From Acidobacteriota bacterium (GTDB lineage Bacteria > Acidobacteriota > Blastocatellia > RBC074): 64,000 bases of DNA. The stretch lies in assembly GCA_016715865.1 (NCBI GenBank), contig JADJXM010000012.1, positions 62,001 through 126,000 on the forward strand, read 5' to 3'. The position numbers and the translations under genes are program-made. The notes under the pieces were generated by a model. The model saw only the letters and a list, made by a program, of their open reading frames with translations, searched no databases and had not been told where the DNA came from. Below, in pieces: positions 62,656 to 64,000 of this stretch; positions within the stretch are counted from its first letter, which is position 1, and every line of letters starts with the position of its first letter.

Positions 62656-63871
62656 ATGCGCCAGATACTGATCCTGTCAATCATCTTTCTTCTGGTGCCG
62701 CTGGCCTTTTTTGTGCCTTTCGTCGGGCTGATCAGTTATATCTGGATTGCGTATGTGCGTCCGCACGAATGGGCTTACATGCCGACGGCGCAGATTTCGC
62801 TGGCGGTGGCGATAGCGACGCTCAGTGGTTATGTGATCTTCGAATTGACGCGCCGGACGCCGCAGTTGATGCCTAATGCGTTGATGCTGTTGCTCTGGGG
62901 GCAGATCGCTCTGGCCAGCCTGCTGGCTGTTTCGCCGGCGGCTGCGCGCGAGAAGTTCATTGAATTCAGCAAGACGTTTCTGATCGCGCTGCTGATCACT
63001 GCGATGGTCGATTCGCAGAAACGCATTCGATGGATTTTGCTGGGTCTGGTTCTGTCGATAGGATTTCTGGCATTTCGATCGAACATCGGGATTCTGCTGG
63101 CGATGGGTGAGACGAGGGTCTTCGGCCCTGGCGGAGCCTTCGAGGACAATAACGATTACGCATTGCTGCTCAACCTTGCAGCTCCGATCGCATATTTCGT
63201 TGCTCGCGGAGAGCAGAGCCGGCTGCTTCGCCGGACCTGTTTTGCGCTTTCGATCATGATGATGGTGACGGTTCTCTTCACGCTTTCGCGCGGAGGTTTC
63301 CTTGGCCTCTGTGTCGTCATAACCGGGATCGCTTTCAGGTCGCGATACCGGCTGTCAGGCCTCGTGCTGGTCGCGATTCTCGGCCTGATATCATTAACTG
63401 TGCTGCCACAACAGATCATCGAGCGTGTCAGCAGCATCAGAACTGCATCGGATATGGATGAATCCGCGCGGTTGCGTTTTCAGGCATGGTCGGTCAGCCT
63501 CGGGATCATCGGCGATCATCCCGTCTTCGGGATCGGCCCCGGAAACATGCTCCAAGTCTATCAGAACTATCTCGACACCGATAACGTTCGCGTTTCGCAT
63601 AATTCTTTTCTGCAGATGGCTGTCGATGCCGGTCTGCCCGGTTTGCTGCTGTTTCTGGCTCTGATCGGTGTCAGCTATTATCGATTGCGACGATCGCGAA
63701 GCATTCTACGGGCGGCGGCGGCGGATTCGCCACTGATATCATATTCCATTGGGTTGGAATTGGCGTTGATCGGTTATATCGTCACAGCCAACTTTCTGAG
63801 CCGTCACGACCTTGAGCTGTTATATCAGATCGCCGCGCTCGCCACCTGTTTTCATCTCGTTGCAAGGGAAG

Positions 63872-63888
<17 letters not shown>
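62656..63888 (+). CDS. O-antigen ligase-like protein, exosortase-A type (TIGR03097-like)
   Basis: A 410-residue polytopic membrane protein with about ten hydrophobic segments. IWIAYVRPHEWAYMP near 30-44 is the characteristic start of the exosortase-A-associated putative O-glycosylation ligase. The large loop with HPVFGIGPGNMLQVYQ and the conserved VSHNSFLQMAVDAGLPGLLL is the Wzy/WaaL signature. It may join or ligate polysaccharide units. The last codons (EVDSKK then stop) come from repeat element 15. Confidence 0.9.
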
Positions 63889-63937
<49 letters not shown>

Positions 63938-63938
63938 T

Positions 63939-64000
63939 ATGTGTGGAATCGCCGGTATCTATCATTATGCGACCGATGCCCCCGTGGATGAGAGCATTTT
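63939..64000 (+). CDS. Asparagine synthase-like amidotransferase, N-terminus only
   Basis: Only 20 codons are inside the window: MCGIAGIYHYATDAPVDESI. MCGIAGI is the start of Ntn-type class II glutamine amidotransferases, with Cys2 as the nucleophile after Met removal. In exosortase-A clusters an asparagine-synthase-like gene is usual at this place, so that is the likely identity. The rest lies beyond the window. Confidence 0.8.
   Translation, partial: MCGIAGIYHYATDAPVDESI

Overview
The window looks like a chromosomal contig from an uncultured acidobacterium, possibly of the Blastocatellia. Three signs support this: an Acidobacteria-type VWFA-related secreted protein (6137-7357), a Ser/Thr kinase with the N-terminal tail typical of acidobacterial kinases (26333 onward), and spacers crowded with word-type inverted repeats. 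No rRNA, tRNA or CRISPR array was seen.

Layout. 1-16 kb is housekeeping: the end of an ABC-2 permease, a DNA glycosylase, lepA with a LON-domain protein, a yggS-yggT-yggU cluster, the VWFA protein, an M23 endopeptidase, carB with a CoA-binding protein, and thiD coupled to an odd NrdD-like protein that appears to have lost both its active-site cysteine and its glycyl-radical motif. 16.9-29 kb is an AT-richer accessory island on the + strand: a membrane-anchored TPR-CHAT protease, an unknown secreted protein, a subtilisin-like protease (frame-broken), a membrane TPR protein that shares its module with the CHAT protein, and a kinase-STAND ATPase gene (heavily frame-broken). 29.6-40.8 kb holds a PQQ-type propeller protein, a small lipoprotein, an operon of coiled-coil protein, OmpA-type membrane protein, Ras-like GTPase and sensor kinase, a membrane-domain/ThiE fusion, an HtrA-like protein without a visible triad, and an ECF sigma/anti-sigma pair.

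41.2-42.5 kb carries two adjacent genes that each have an in-frame TGA exactly at the redox position: a peroxiredoxin and a GrdB-like protein. They are best read as selenoproteins. 42.7-48.8 kb returns to ordinary metabolism (MFS transporter, M20 peptidase, thymidine kinase, GlpX, membrane proteins). 49.7-64 kb is a sigma-like regulator followed by an exosortase-A-type exopolysaccharide cluster: deacetylase, FemAB-like protein, five glycosyltransferases, an ABC exporter, a double methyltransferase, an O-antigen ligase and the start of an asparagine-synthase-like amidotransferase, with a cobalamin adenosyltransferase between them.

Two themes cross the window. First, about fifteen intergenic elements are made of short tandem words facing their own reverse complement; two of them share termini and appear to have short target duplications. 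Second, single-base frame breaks cluster between 22.4 and 39.5 kb across unrelated genes, which points to local assembly error at least as much as to gene decay.
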